From NCBI GenBank assembly GCA_035610365.1, contig CM069432.1, forward strand, positions 231,158,532 to 231,222,531: a stretch of DNA of 64,000 nt, read 5' to 3'. The translations under genes were made by a program, and so were the position numbers. The notes under the pieces were generated by a model, which had not been told where the DNA came from, made no database searches, and worked only from the letters and a program-made list of their open reading frames with translations. The first letter of the stretch is position 1. Every line of letters begins with the position of its first letter. Positions 1 to 11,936 of the stretch are shown in pieces. This DNA comes from Aquatica leii (lineage: Eukaryota; Arthropoda; Insecta; Coleoptera; Lampyridae).

Positions 1-2609
1 TGTTTTATTATTATTTGTTATTACTTTTAAAAACAAATGTTTGGTATTTTTGTTATCTTAAATTTCATTACCAACTATTACCAATTTATAGTAATCTTTT
101 ATCGGTAATTAATTAACTTTATTAACCGTAAAAAATGATAGCAACAAAGATACATTAATTTTTAGTTTAGGTACATAATTGTTCAACATAAAAATATTTA
201 AAATCTTTATAAAAAAATTAAAGCTTTGGTTTAACTTTTCAATAAATTTTAATTACAAATGAACGTTTTTAGAAATTTGATTATTTGGTAGATTTGTTTT
301 AATATATAAAACAATCTAATAAAAAATGACAATTATATTTTTTTGATAATAGATAAAAAAGAATGAAAAAAAAATGTATATTAGTAGCAAAAGCGAACTG
401 ACAGTAATAATAAAATAAAGTTTTTTTAATAGTTACGTATCTTTCTGGTAAAACATAAAACGGAATTTGTAATTATTGTCTGTATACACACTAGGGTTGT
501 GTAGGTATTTGTTTGACAGTGTTTACGACATTCTAACATACAGTAGGTAGACATTCCGTAATATTATTTTATCAGATATTAATCTACTCGTAGCTGTAAA
601 CGGTAAGCGGCTAATTGGTTAGAATCAATTTTTTTTCAAAATATTGTTTTTGTGCATAGTTATATTTTAAATTTATTTATTGTTATTGTTTTCTTACAAC
701 AACTCTACAATATTGAATTTAAAATTAATTTATAATCACTTGCGCACATATTGATACGTTAAAAACAATTAGTATACATCGTAATGTACGTTAAATGCCA
801 CCACGTTCGCTATTAATTTTTTTCATTGATTAACATCGTTTATATCTTCATAGAATCTGATCTTAAAATTTATCTTATTAAGAATATTTTTTATTGAAAA
901 TTCCTTTAATGGAATTTACTGCAAATTATCGATATTGTCATATTAGGAAACAACAAAGTTTATTTAAAACGCACATGTCTCGTTTTTTGTTTTTTCCAAG
1001 TCATAAACAATGTTTTTTAGTCAATTAAACGAAACGCAAGAAAAGGTATTCCCTGAGCGTATCGGAACGTTACTGGATACTAACTTCTTGATAAATTGCA
1101 GTTGGTTTTGTGCTTTTATGGAGAAAAGTCGATGCTTTTCTCGATAGACTTTGTTATTGTAAACCGCACGAGAATTTGCTTTGCGGAAGGTACATATGTT
1201 TGTTTAAAGTTATTTTTATAGTTCTTACTTTATAAAATACATTACTATTTCAATTGTAATATTGTCTCAGTAATGCACAATGTATACTAGTATAAATACA
1301 ACGTACTGTATTTACTTGGCTATGAATTCTATTTGGTTAACCTTTTGTTAATTTAAGATATTAACTCTTTTAATTAAAGGTATCTATTTTCTACAAAATT
1401 GACACATACAGAATTTATTTAAATTATTGATACAACTCTTATTTATTTACTTTTAATATTTTAAATTAAGTTGTTTTCATGTAGTTTATTCATATTTGTA
1501 TTTTTTATTTTTATTTGTGTGTAATTAATTATACACAATCAATGTGTTAACACTTTTTTTATTAATAAAGAATTAACAATAAATTAAACATTTTTGTTAA
1601 GTTATAGTTAATTATTCCAAATTTATTATCACAAACTCAAGTAAGATCCCTTTTGCTTGATTATGTAAAACGATAATAAACATTTTACTATGATCCTTAA
1701 TTTATCTAATCAATCAAGGGTGCCTAAAATACTCTTGCGAGTATGGTCAGATATAGAGATCTAAAATATCGAAATGGTATATAAATATTTTAAAAAAACT
1801 TTTGAAGAATGAGTAAACCTTTCTAGATTTAAATACAGGAATACGTTAATTATATATCATCATCATCATATTCCATTAAAATGATTCTAACGTGTATGTC
1901 ATATATCAACACTCACGTGATATAATTTATCTTCAGATACTTTGCCAAACCTAACTTTTGCTAAAACTAATATATGTCTAATAACCTAATGTTTTAAATC
2001 TGTCTCTACAAGGCAATAACAAGTAACATGTACATTTTAAAAGTGTTGAAAAAAGTTATATCGTTTTAAGAAAAACTGCAATTGTGGATAAACAAATTAA
2101 TAAAGTTTGCAGTAAACGTTTGTTTTCCCAAATGCGTGGTCTCACAGGGTTTGTTGTTATCTTTTTCAAGATACGTTTCTCAAAGTTCACTGATTGGTTT
2201 GCAACTGCCAATTGCTAAAAGCAATTTATTTTTTTAACAGTAGTTGATGACAATGTATTAGCACTGTCTGAAAAAATGTAAGACTTTTGTGGATGACTTT
2301 CTTTGCTGTTTTTTTAGTTCTCATATTATACAACTCTTCTCGTCTACATGCACTACCAATTACTCATGTAATTCTTATTTAAAGAAAATGTTTATTTGAT
2401 ATACAAATGGTTATTAAAGTACATTTACCTGTAAAAGAAATTTTGGTTGTCACAATGGTTGTCGTTATTTACAAATTGCTATACAAATGCAATACAAAAA
2501 TTGGTATTACGGCAACTTGATATAAAAGTTAACAGTTTTTGTAATTGTGTACTGTACTCATAAAAGACAAAGCATAACATTCATTACACATAAAAAATGT
2601 AAAATTGTA
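1..2609. other. AT-rich stretch, nothing recognised
   Basis: Read on both strands. I found no open frame with recognisable motifs, no clear inverted or direct repeat and no RNA gene. It is low-complexity, AT-rich DNA typical of the rest of the window. Confidence 0.5.
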
Positions 2610-4130
2610 TCACAATTCTTCATCTGACCAATCACTAGTATCTTCGTCAGATGAACCATTTACTTTGAAAATTAAAGGTTCACAGTTAATGTCTAGGATA
2701 TGTTCTCTTTCGATATATTCTTGTTCAACTTTTACCACATGTTTACAAACTTGTAACCATTGATTCGAATCGATGCAATTAATTTTTTCGCTACAACTTC
2801 TCAACATCGTTTAACTTAAACATTACGTTTTTTGTGGCAACCCAATTTTTAATGATCCCCCAAATTTTCCTAATCGGATTTAACTCCGGATGATAGAGCG
2901 GCAATCTACAAACAGAGTGACCATGTCTTGCAAATAATGCATTAATATGATACTGTTTGTAATTTGGCTTATTTCTTAATATCAAATCATATAACTCCTT
3001 TGTTCAATTAACATCATAAACAAAGCCACGTTCATCAAGCCAAGTTTTCATTTCAGCCTTTCTACTATTTGAATGGGGGAATTTGATTGCTAAAACGTTA
3101 TGGTAACTAGCATTATCCATCACTATCACAGAATTCCTAGGTAAATTTGGAATTAATTGGTGTTCTAACCACCGATTGTAGTTTAGAGAATTCATCTCAT
3201 CGTGATAGTGACCGCTCTTTTGTCCAGATTTAAAAATTAATAGTGCCTTGTTAACAAATCCATTTTCACCACCAGCATGAACGATTATTAAACATTTACC
3301 TTTAGATATAGGATTCTTTAGTCCTTCATTTGATTTTCCTGCCCATTGGTAGGTGTTGTATGTGAAACATGAATGTAACTTTCATCGGTATAAACGATAG
3401 GACGTCCTTCAGCACGATATTTAGTTATAGCTCTTATATAAGATGTTCATAAACTACGTATATCATGACGTTCCATTAGTAGTTGTCGATTATCAGTCGT
3501 ATTTTGCTATCTGTAAACAGGTTCAATTTGACAAATTGTTTAAACAAAATCAATTAAAAATTTACCCAAATCCCAATTTAATTATAAGTTTTCTAAACGA
3601 TGCTTGTTTTCCAGTGAAACCAATAGTTTCATCATCTTTACTTTTATTATAAATTGCAGCTAGTGTTGGTTTTTGTTTATTCGTAACATGAAAATTATGC
3701 ACAATACGTCGTATAATCTCTTAAGAACATTTGTCACTTAGGAGAACTTTTGTGAAAATCCTGTCTTGGTGTTTTAAAATCAGTTTCGGTGCCTAATTCA
3801 ACAGCCTTGCCTTCTCGAATGATACGGATTATAGTGGTGCGTGAAACACCTGTTGCTTGGACCACGGTATCGATAAGATTACCTGTGTAAATACAGTAAC
3901 ATTAGCCGAATGAAAAATTTAGGTATAATTAATACAATAGTAAAAATAATCTGCATAATTTCTTAACTTCAAAACAATTTTGTACACAAAGTAGGGTTAA
4001 CTACACAACATTATTAAAATATTTGTAAACATTCTATATTATTTGCCTGCTGTCCTTACTAAATATGCATTTTTTTCGTTGCAGACGAAGATGCAGTGGG
4101 ATTTTCAAATAAATCACTTGTATCGGACAT
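2610..4130 (-). pseudogene. Tc1/mariner-superfamily (Sailor-like, wide DD-E spacing) transposase relic
   Basis: The minus strand reads as a decayed DDE transposase. A plausible start is the ATG at 4,130 (MSDTSDLFENPT). After what looks like an intron, an HTH-like segment near 3,890-3,760 contains VSRTTIIRIIREGK. Next comes the first catalytic region YTDESYIH (about 3,390), then VIVMDNASYH (about 3,110), then LYHPELNPIRKIW (about 2,880). The C-terminus ends in an acidic tail, DTSDWSDEEL. Counting through an in-frame TGA near 3,005 there are 81 residues between the second Asp and the position where Glu is expected. That spacing matches the intact element at 33.3-36.0 kb and the DD82E ('Sailor') type of IS630-Tc1-mariner transposon as I recall it, not classical DD34D/E. 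Here the expected Glu is Arg (NPIRK). Further damage: stops near 3,320 and 3,430 and a frameshift near 2,800. I could not find terminal inverted repeats. Confidence 0.8.
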
Positions 4131-4768
4131 CCTGTAAACAATTTCCAATTATAACATGACTTTTCCAAAATTTTCATTACTTACCTATACAATGTATTTT
4201 CACAGTAATACAGCTTTAATAAAAACTGTTTGTAGAGTGTATAAAAGGCAAAAAAATAAGCGAAAAACTGAATAAATATAGAAAGCGTAAATGTAAACAA
4301 ACAATTAAGATGGCGATACTCAACTGAATGTTTTCAGGTCGTTCTATAAATCATTCCATCGCATAAAGGTTAGCTTTCTCAGTTGCACGACGATTTTTGC
4401 TTTGTGCGCAAGGACCATTTAATAATAAAAGTACTCTATCTTTGATCGGTAAAATGTTCTTATCGTTCTTGATACTCAATACACTATATACCAATATAAA
4501 TATATTGAATAAAATTGATGAAGTGTGTAGTTAATAGTAGGTTAAAATGTATTTAATAAATAAAATTAAAATATTTCAGGCGCCGTTTTATATCATAATC
4601 TTGGATTACTCTTACTATGCGGTCTTTGTTTATTATTACGTCAAACGTTAAAACATTTTTGGTCATTTTTATACTGCAAATAATATGTGTTATTAACTAA
4701 CTTTGAAGTAGTTCTGGTCAAACCATCTTCTGCGTTCTGAAAATGTTTTTTTGTGTTTAAAGAAATTG
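4131..4768. other. Flank of the transposase relic, nothing recognised
   Basis: Presumably holds the 5' end of the minus-strand transposon, but I found no matching terminal inverted repeat on the other side and no coding signal. Confidence 0.4.
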
Positions 4769-6131
4769 TGTAACGAAACGGCAAAGGTGGCCGTAGTTGT
4801 TTTTAAAATTGTATATAAATTTTATTTATTACGCGTGAGCTTTGGACTCTTAGCTGCGGACCACCTCCATTGCTTTGAAGCGCGCGACTTTTCCCTGCTT
4901 AAGGTTATCAACCGGAACGACCCGTTTCTGGTAAAACCTCCCTTCCACTACCTAGTCCTGGTAGAACCTGATATCTGTGATTCTCCGATTAATATTTTGC
5001 GACTGAATGCTTTTGTACACGGCTAACTCTTTCTCGAACCGATCCTGATATGTATATTTGTATAAACCGACTAACCAAGACCTGCTTTCGTACCCTGACA
5101 TTCTTGACTCCGACCAAATAACAAAGACCGGCTTTCGAATCCTGCTACTCTCACAATTTTTGCATTTAATTTTCTGTTGTGTAGAAGAACCCCCTGTTAC
5201 GTCAAAACGCCCTCCCTCAAGTTGACCACAAGCTTCCGCTTCATCGAGTATTATTTGCTATAACCGAACCTCAGTCCGTTAGTGAATTGATAAATCATTC
5301 GCGCCAGGTTGGCGTAAGATTTGTTAAACGCAAACTAAATCTAGAGTTACTTTTTTCAGTTACTTAACGTAGTTGAGGTTGGCACATTGAAAGATCATTC
5401 AAGCCAGGCAGGCTTAGAGTCTTTTAATACGTTTGGCATCGCTACGTTTTGATTTCGGTTTGAGGTCTAAAATCAATAGATCAGTTTCGAAATACTCACC
5501 TGAATTAACCGTACTTATAGCTTTCGTTTGACATTATAACTAAACCGCAACACCCCGTGTAGCACGAATAACGTAATTTAATTCCACCGTGTTTTATTTC
5601 TGTGAAGCTTTGTTATTAATAGTGTTCAACCCTTCGTAAATTTGATCTTCAAACCCAAATAACAGCACGTGCATCACCAGAAAACCATAAGTAATTACAC
5701 CGAAGTTCATAACATTTAGTAACGTAACTAAATAATTTTCCGCCCTGTAATTTCCGTATCTATCCCAGGGTTAATAAACTTATTGATTTGATAGCACCGT
5801 TCTCAAAAGGATTTCAACCACGCCATTTGCATCTAATCACTTTCGCTTAGGAAAATTACTGTTTTTTTAAAGGTTAGATACGAGTCGTGGGCCGCATTCA
5901 CCTAATCACAATTCCACTAAATTGGTAGGACGCGTTCCACAGAAGCCCGGAATTAATAATATTATTAGAATGAGTTATTCGTTGTACAAGGTGTAATAAA
6001 ACTACCTCACTTGTGCCTATTTATTGTAATAATTATATGTTTAGTTTATAGAATAAATTTATGTTAATTGTGTTCAAATTAATAACGCTTTAAATCCAAT
6101 GCCGAAACTGTGAGCCACCCGGGGTTGTTAC
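4769..6131. repeat. LTR-like direct repeat, copy 1
   Basis: Diverged direct partner of 6,931-8,060. Shared landmarks in the same order: TGTAA at the left edge, a ...GGTGGCCGTAGTTGTTTTTAAAATTG / ATAGCCGTATTTGTTTTTGAAATTG block, ACGCGTGAG / ACGCGTCAG, CGGACCACCTCCA / CGGCCCACCTCTA, CGTTTCTGGTAAAACC / CGTTTTTGGTAAAACT, and CAACACCCCGT near the middle. The copy begins TG and can be ended at ...TTGTTACA. This fits an LTR, but the internal region would be only about 0.8 kb and non-coding. The 91-codon open frame at 4,751-5,026 lies in the repeat, has no motif and is not conserved in copy 2. Confidence 0.5.
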
Positions 6132-6930
6132 AATAGTCTACGTCTATTTTTCAATTTATGCCCTCTAATATAGTCATTTTAAAAATACTACAAATATCTT
6201 TCAGTTATGTCATCAAATTCAGGAAAAATCTTTGCGACTTATAATTTTGCATCAATTGTTTTTTCTTTGGCAACTGCCGATAATAATCATAATTTTAACG
6301 CACATTGCAGAATTTTCTGTTAAAGTTCACGTTTTAAACTAATTTTTCCTAATTTTCAAATCACTGATACGTTTAAATGACAAAAACATATTTTTGTTTG
6401 AATTTAAAAAATTCGATTTGAAAAACATTGATTGCTCTTTTTTTAAAATCAAGTAAGCAAGAATTGAAATTTAAAGTTTTTATAAACTAATTGATTTTTT
6501 AAAATACATAACGATGTTTGAAATTCGTTATTAGTCTTATTTGGCATTAACGCTAAAACACGTTAAAATGCTATATCAACAATGTGAGCGTAGAAAGTGT
6601 AAAGCTCGAAAAATATGTCAAGTACAACCTTGAAAGTCCCAACCGATAACCAATTTTGATGTGTCAATAACTAGTTTGATAACGTTTCATCTATAAATAC
6701 CAATATATTATTAAGATCAACAGATCCATTGTTATCTAATAGTAAGTTGAATTTTTAAAACATTACAAAATTCATGTTTAAAATAGTATGTGTAGCATCT
6801 GTTCCTCTTCCTTTATCACGCTAAAGTGTTCTTGATGTTAAAATTGTTTTTGCGAGTAGTAATTAAATTATTTTATTTGCTTTAATATGTTTTATACTAC
6901 AGACAAGTTCAGGTGTTGCTTCTTCTACTG
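6132..6930. other. Spacer between the two LTR-like repeats
   Basis: AT-rich, non-coding as far as I can see. If the flanking copies are LTRs, this is a much-deleted internal region. I see no primer-binding site. Confidence 0.35.
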
Positions 6931-8060
6931 TAAAAACGCGGTAGAGATAGCCGTATTTGTTTTTGAAATTGAGTATACATATTGAACAACTACGCGTCAG
7001 TTTTGAACTCTAGAATGCGGCCCACCTCTACCGTTTCGAAGAACGCAACTTTCCTTTGCTTAACGAGCATTAAAACGAATTAAAACCACGTACAAAAATA
7101 GACGTTTAGCTTCAAAAGAAAACCTTTCTTCCATAAACCGTTTTTGGTAAAACTTGTCTTTTGAGACCCGTTTCAGGTACACGTTTTTTTCAATACCTGT
7201 ACATCCAATCGTAAATAACATTAAACAACTGACCGCTATTGAATCAAACTATTTTCCATTTAAATCAACTATTCGCTGTGCCTCGCCTATTCTAATGTGT
7301 TTAAATTCAACCTGCTGTGTTAAAGTTTTTTGTAATGTCAGAAAATCCTTTTATTGTGTTAATCACTAACTTTTGTCTTAGACTATTAGCACCAACCAAA
7401 CGTAAGTATATAAGCAAATTAATAAATTGCTCAAGCTAAAGTGGCTTAGACGTAGGCTACCAGTTTTCTGATTTATATTTTAAACCCCGAGCATAGGTGA
7501 TTTGGCGTATTATTAAATTGCTTAAACTAGGGTTATTTAAAATGTGTTACGACGTTCGACAACTCTACCACTTGAATTAATTTCTGAACAGGTTTTTTGT
7601 AATTAATAAAATTCAGTAAAAACTAGTTCTGCAACACCCCGTATATTGCTACCACCGTTATTAAAATTCCACCGTAATTTCTTTACAAACGTCGTCATTG
7701 TAAAAAAATATCAATAGTCAACACACAACACAAGTCATCGACCTTTGGAATCGCAACCAATACTAGTCTGAATAATTTGAACACTATTTCTAAAAAAAAA
7801 TGTTTCTGTTCGTCCCGTATGTACGCTAATTAACATAATTTAAAGCACCCTCGTTAACACAACATTTTTGTAGATCACTTTACCGTTGCCAAAATGCATC
7901 TCGAAAAAGAATTCGTTTTATCACATTCAAATAAAACTATATTTATTATAACTAACGTTTGTTACGGTGAATAATTTTTAGATTGTATAATCTAATTTAT
8001 GTTAATATTTGTTAATTATTTAATTTAAATCGACATCTGCCTACCTGAAACATTAGCGCT
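6931..8060. repeat. LTR-like direct repeat, copy 2
   Basis: Same orientation as copy 1 (4,769-6,131), about 2.16 kb downstream, and clearly diverged with many substitutions and indels. It begins TGTAAAAACGCGG where copy 1 begins TGTAACGAAACGG. The right boundary is approximate; homology fades around the TTAATTT-rich segment near 8,030. Confidence 0.45.
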
Positions 8061-9354
8061 ATTATGGTATGCACATGTGATTTGCACTTGTTTCCACACT
8101 TCCAATGAACAATTTCAGATATGTTTACCCGGTTTTAAACAAACTCAAAATATTGATACATAAGTGTATTACGTGCGTCAAAAGTTCTTGAAAACTAAAC
8201 ATCAGAAAAATTTCACGTTGCTCACTGCGTGTGTTTAATACGGTTTCGGATGTGCTTGTTCACTGGAATAAGGATGTATTTTCTTTTTACAATGCGATTT
8301 GATTTTTCTGTGTACCTGCACGTTCTTCTAAAATGGAAAATTTCTACGACGAACTAATACGGCAACCACATATTATTAAGAACGGTCCCGGATGTATATT
8401 TTTATAACCTATGCTAGATGGGTACATTGAAACCACCGTTTTGATTTTATGATTGCGAACAGCATTACGACAAATTCGAGAACACACCTGCTGAGATATA
8501 TTCACTAACTTTGGAAAGCTTACCGTAATTTGTTTTTTTAAGCTATCGTATGAAACTGAGCAATTTATTTGTGATAACTGTGTGAATATGTACCAGTTTA
8601 ATTTATAGAAATTTTTGAAAATTTGTGTTGGACGTGCTATTAGCTAATCGCTATTTCGGACACGCTAATTGTAAGTATTGTATTTCTTGTATGGAATTTC
8701 TTTTTGCTCTGAGGTCAGTCGTATCTACGCACGACTAGACGTGCGTATTTCGCTTGTTGTCACGACTAACGTATACCACTTTTTGTTGCTCTGCGCTTTG
8801 TTTTGCATAGGCTCGTAATATTTGACAATTGTGTTGTATTTAAGTGAATTTATTTTGAGTGTAATGTTAAGCCGATGTATTTGTTTATATGCACAAATTG
8901 TTGCCTAATCTGCATAATTATTAACTGTTACATTTATTCACGAACTTAATTGCTGTTTACGTACTATCGTTCTACTTCTACTACTCTCTTTTTGTTGAAA
9001 TAAATATGTTCGTTGTTATGATTGTGCTTTAATGATTTGTTTACCTTTAGTGTTAAACACATGTAAATGGGATCTGTAATAAATATTTCTGCCGTTTTAG
9101 TGCTTTTTTAATCTTGTTATAATCAGCACACCGAGGACCACCTGCGACTCACTCTCCGACGCATAAAGCTACCGCTTACTTTACGTTACGAATTTATTTA
9201 CGTAACAACATTTATATTAATCACTGATTAATATTTTAAGTAAAAAAAAATAGTTTTGAATGATGATATTTTCAGTAACTAGACTCTTAAAGGTTTTCAA
9301 AAATTAGTAAGTAGTGCACATTGCACCAAGAACTTTAGTTACTTCACGTTCAAG
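8061..9354. other. No recognised feature
   Basis: Slightly less AT-rich than the surroundings but without a convincing open frame or repeat structure. The last ~100 bases may be the 5' untranslated flank of the piggyBac relic that follows. Confidence 0.4.
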
Positions 9355-9728
9355 ATGTCCAAATGTGTTGCTAAAGCCAAACTGCAATATGAAATTGAAT
9401 ATTTACCTTTGTACAATTCCGACGGTAATAATCGTAGTGATAATAATGTAGCGTCATCAGAGCAAGATACATCCTACGGTTTGAAAGATGCATTGTCGAG
9501 CACCAATAATGATGATGAAGAAGATGAGCATTTACCCAGTTTTTCAGAAATATCAAACTCTAGAGTAAAAGATAATGCAGTTGACGTACTAAACGTGGGC
9601 TAACCGGATATTCTTAAAGAAACGTTGACAATAAGTTCATGGAGGGTCTTTATTGATAGTTCTATGCTGTGTAATATTAGAAAGTATACAGAAGCTGAAG
9701 CAAGTAGACAATTGGGTGGCAGTCCATG
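9355..9728 (+). pseudogene. piggyBac-like transposase relic, N-terminal part
   Basis: The frame opens at the ATG at 9,355 and gives an acidic, Ser/Asp/Glu-rich N-terminus of about 82 residues (for example NNDDEEDEHLP), as many piggyBac-type transposases have. After a stop at 9,601-9,603 a neighbouring frame continues with SSMLCNIRKYTEAEASRQLGG. That resembles the segment just before the DDE domain in piggyBac-derived proteins. The match to the N-terminus alone would be weak. It is supported by a C-terminal half of the same type in the same orientation at 11,300-11,936. The catalytic domain is missing between them. Confidence 0.5.
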
Positions 9729-11290
9729 AAAAATGTTACGGTCAAAATTTTCATTAGGTACGCCTATGTGTTTTCGACGTAAAATTAGATTCGGGTGTTG
9801 ACGCCATCTATCGGGTTCGTTGGTCACTTTGTGTTGAGCAGACGACATCCGGTGAGATTTCCGGCATTTTTGACTTTACCATCGTACCTGTTGTTATCTA
9901 TGTTTGCGTGAGTGAAGGTTCGTTCTCTAAAATCATCCACGTGTTGGGACACGATGGAAATTAGTAGTTTCTCTTAAATAATTGATTTCATCCACGCAGG
10001 CGCCATGTGCTACCTTCATGAATAAGGGTATTCTTATCGTTACCTAAAATCCTCAAGGGAAAACTATAATCGGAAGCGGAAGTTCCTAATTACTGGATAC
10101 GATTGAATTCTATTCGGAGGCCATAACTTAACCTTGATGACTCTCACCTTGTTCGGAAGATCCTAATCACTGGATACGATTGAATTCTATTCGGAGGCCA
10201 TAACTTAACCTTGATGACTATCACCTTGTTCGGAAGATCCTAATTATTGGATACGATTGAATTCTATTCGGAGGCAATTACTTAATACCACCATAGGCGT
10301 AACATTAATGTAACAGCATACGATAAGTGTCGGTTCGTTTACTGTCCCTTAAATGTGTCTTTTATTTGTAGTTTGTGAGTCGCCAGGTAGACACGATTAT
10401 TTTTTCAGGAAGTTTAATTGCAGGAGCCAGTAGGAAAAACGTTTTTCTGAAAGTACCCTGGAATTTGGTAAGTCAATTTTTACTTATTTATGCGTTGTCG
10501 CTACGGTGTAAACTCACGACTTATTATATTTGCTAATCGTACGTTCGAATTGATTTGTTACTTGTGATTGTTACCCAATTAATTTAGGTAAATTACTTAT
10601 CGCTTGCTGCTTATATCCACAGTCAATTATCATTATTAATGTTACTTACCGATAAAGTTTTATACATGTTATGGTAATTACACTCTTGTTTGACGTGTAG
10701 TGTAAGTTGCCGATCCTGCTGCTATTCTCTTTTCTATATTCTCTACAGTACCGGCCTATATTTGACTATTTAATTGTTAACAGATTTATCTTTATAGAGG
10801 AATTAAAGTGAAATTGTTGTTAACGATTGAATTTCTTTTTTTATTCGTTTCTTTCAGCAGTTACGAACCTAACATCTAGTTACAAGTTTATTACCATTCT
10901 GTTGTGAGCAGACAGAAGTTTCTTTGGGATAAGCTCTGGCGCCCTTAAATATCTTTTCATTATTGTCTAGGAACCCTACCCTCTCACCGACTATTGAGAG
11001 TTGGCCGTGCAGGTTCGTAAAACACCTAAAGCTTGTAACAAAAACTTCCGTAGAAGAATTAAACGCGTTTATTTCTTGTTTGTACGCGCGTGGGATGTAT
11101 GGCACTAAAAACTTTCTAGTAGATCACTTGTGTAACTAAACATGTCTAATGTCATTTGTAATACAAAGTCCAGAGATAAATTCAACCAAAGAAAGCGATT
11201 TATTTGATTCGACTTAAAATTAAGTTGTCGAAATCTTCAAAAATTTAAGTTCGTTAGTAATTGTATTATGTGCTATAAACCAAGAGCGAA
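9729..11290. other. Foreign insert inside the piggyBac relic
   Basis: This stretch separates the N- and C-terminal parts of the piggyBac relic and does not read as transposase. It is less AT-rich than its surroundings and contains the 77-bp tandem repeat at 10,083-10,279. The minus-strand open frame at 10,869-11,105 has no recognisable motif. I could not find terminal repeats or a target duplication, so the type of the inserted element is unknown. Confidence 0.4.
10083..10279. repeat. 77-bp tandem repeat, about 2.6 copies
   Basis: The word GGATACGATTGAATTCTATT starts at 10,095, 10,172 and 10,249, giving an exact 77-bp period twice. The repeat unit continues with CGGAGGCCATAACTTAACC and CACCTTGTTCGGAAGATCC. 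The copies differ by only a few substitutions, so the duplication is fairly recent. Confidence 0.9.
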
Positions 11291-11936
11291 TATTACAATT
11301 CATAAAAACTAGATGTCCATTCTCCAATTTTACTTGGGAATGCCGGTTCAAGACCAAGTAATATGATATAATCTAAACATATTGCCATAAAATAAATGAA
11401 ACTGTTTCTAAAAAAAGAGAGGAATGTCAGTTTGCCTAAAAGTTTACAAAAAGAGTCGACATAACTACCAGCTGCTATAAAAAAATGTATTCTACGATAG
11501 TTTTTGTATGTGACGTCATTTCTCTAAGTTATCAAGCGTAAAGTTCGAAAAATGTGTGCATTCTCAGTAGTATCCATAAATTTTAAACAGTTGATGAGGG
11601 TCATAAGAAACTACCAAATACCGTAAAATTTTAAAACAATACTAAATCAAGTGTAGATGGTTTGGATCAAACGCCAAGCAATTATACAACATACTTGATT
11701 TAATAGCAATAAATTCATGGATAATTTACAATTTACGTCTACAACAAGTGAATGAACGTACAAGAAAACCCACTACATATCAAGAAGATGGGTCACAATC
11801 AACAGACAAGCAAAAGCAATGCCAAACTAAAAAATGTGCAAATAGATCAAAAGACAATTGTAAAATTTGTAAAATAATAGTCTGCGGGAATTGCATTAGC
11901 CTTATAATTAAAGAAATTATAGTATCTTTAAAATAA
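11291..11936 (+). pseudogene. piggyBac-like transposase relic, C-terminal part
   Basis: Fragments in changing frames follow the usual piggyBac order. KNVCILSS comes near 11,550. Then KLPNTVKF and SSVDGLDQ (about 11,610-11,680) correspond to the conserved '..VD..DQ' region. INSWIIYNLRL (about 11,705-11,740) corresponds to the 'NAFILY' segment. The last open frame (11,748-11,936) ends in a cysteine-rich tail CQTKKCANRSKDNCKICK then VCGNC. This has the same layout as the tail of the better-preserved piggyBac at 54.1-56.4 kb (CKICSRANDKKC). The element is old: stops and frameshifts are scattered throughout. Confidence 0.7.

Noticed and set aside
4751..5026. 91-codon plus-strand open frame
   Set aside because: Lies in a repeated segment, starts without a supporting context, has no motif and its frame is not kept in the second copy at 6.9 kb.
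10869..11105. Minus-strand 78-codon frame and a TGGCGCCC word nearby as a possible LTR element
   Set aside because: No TG..CA repeat pair, no coding motif; the primer-site match is only eight bases.
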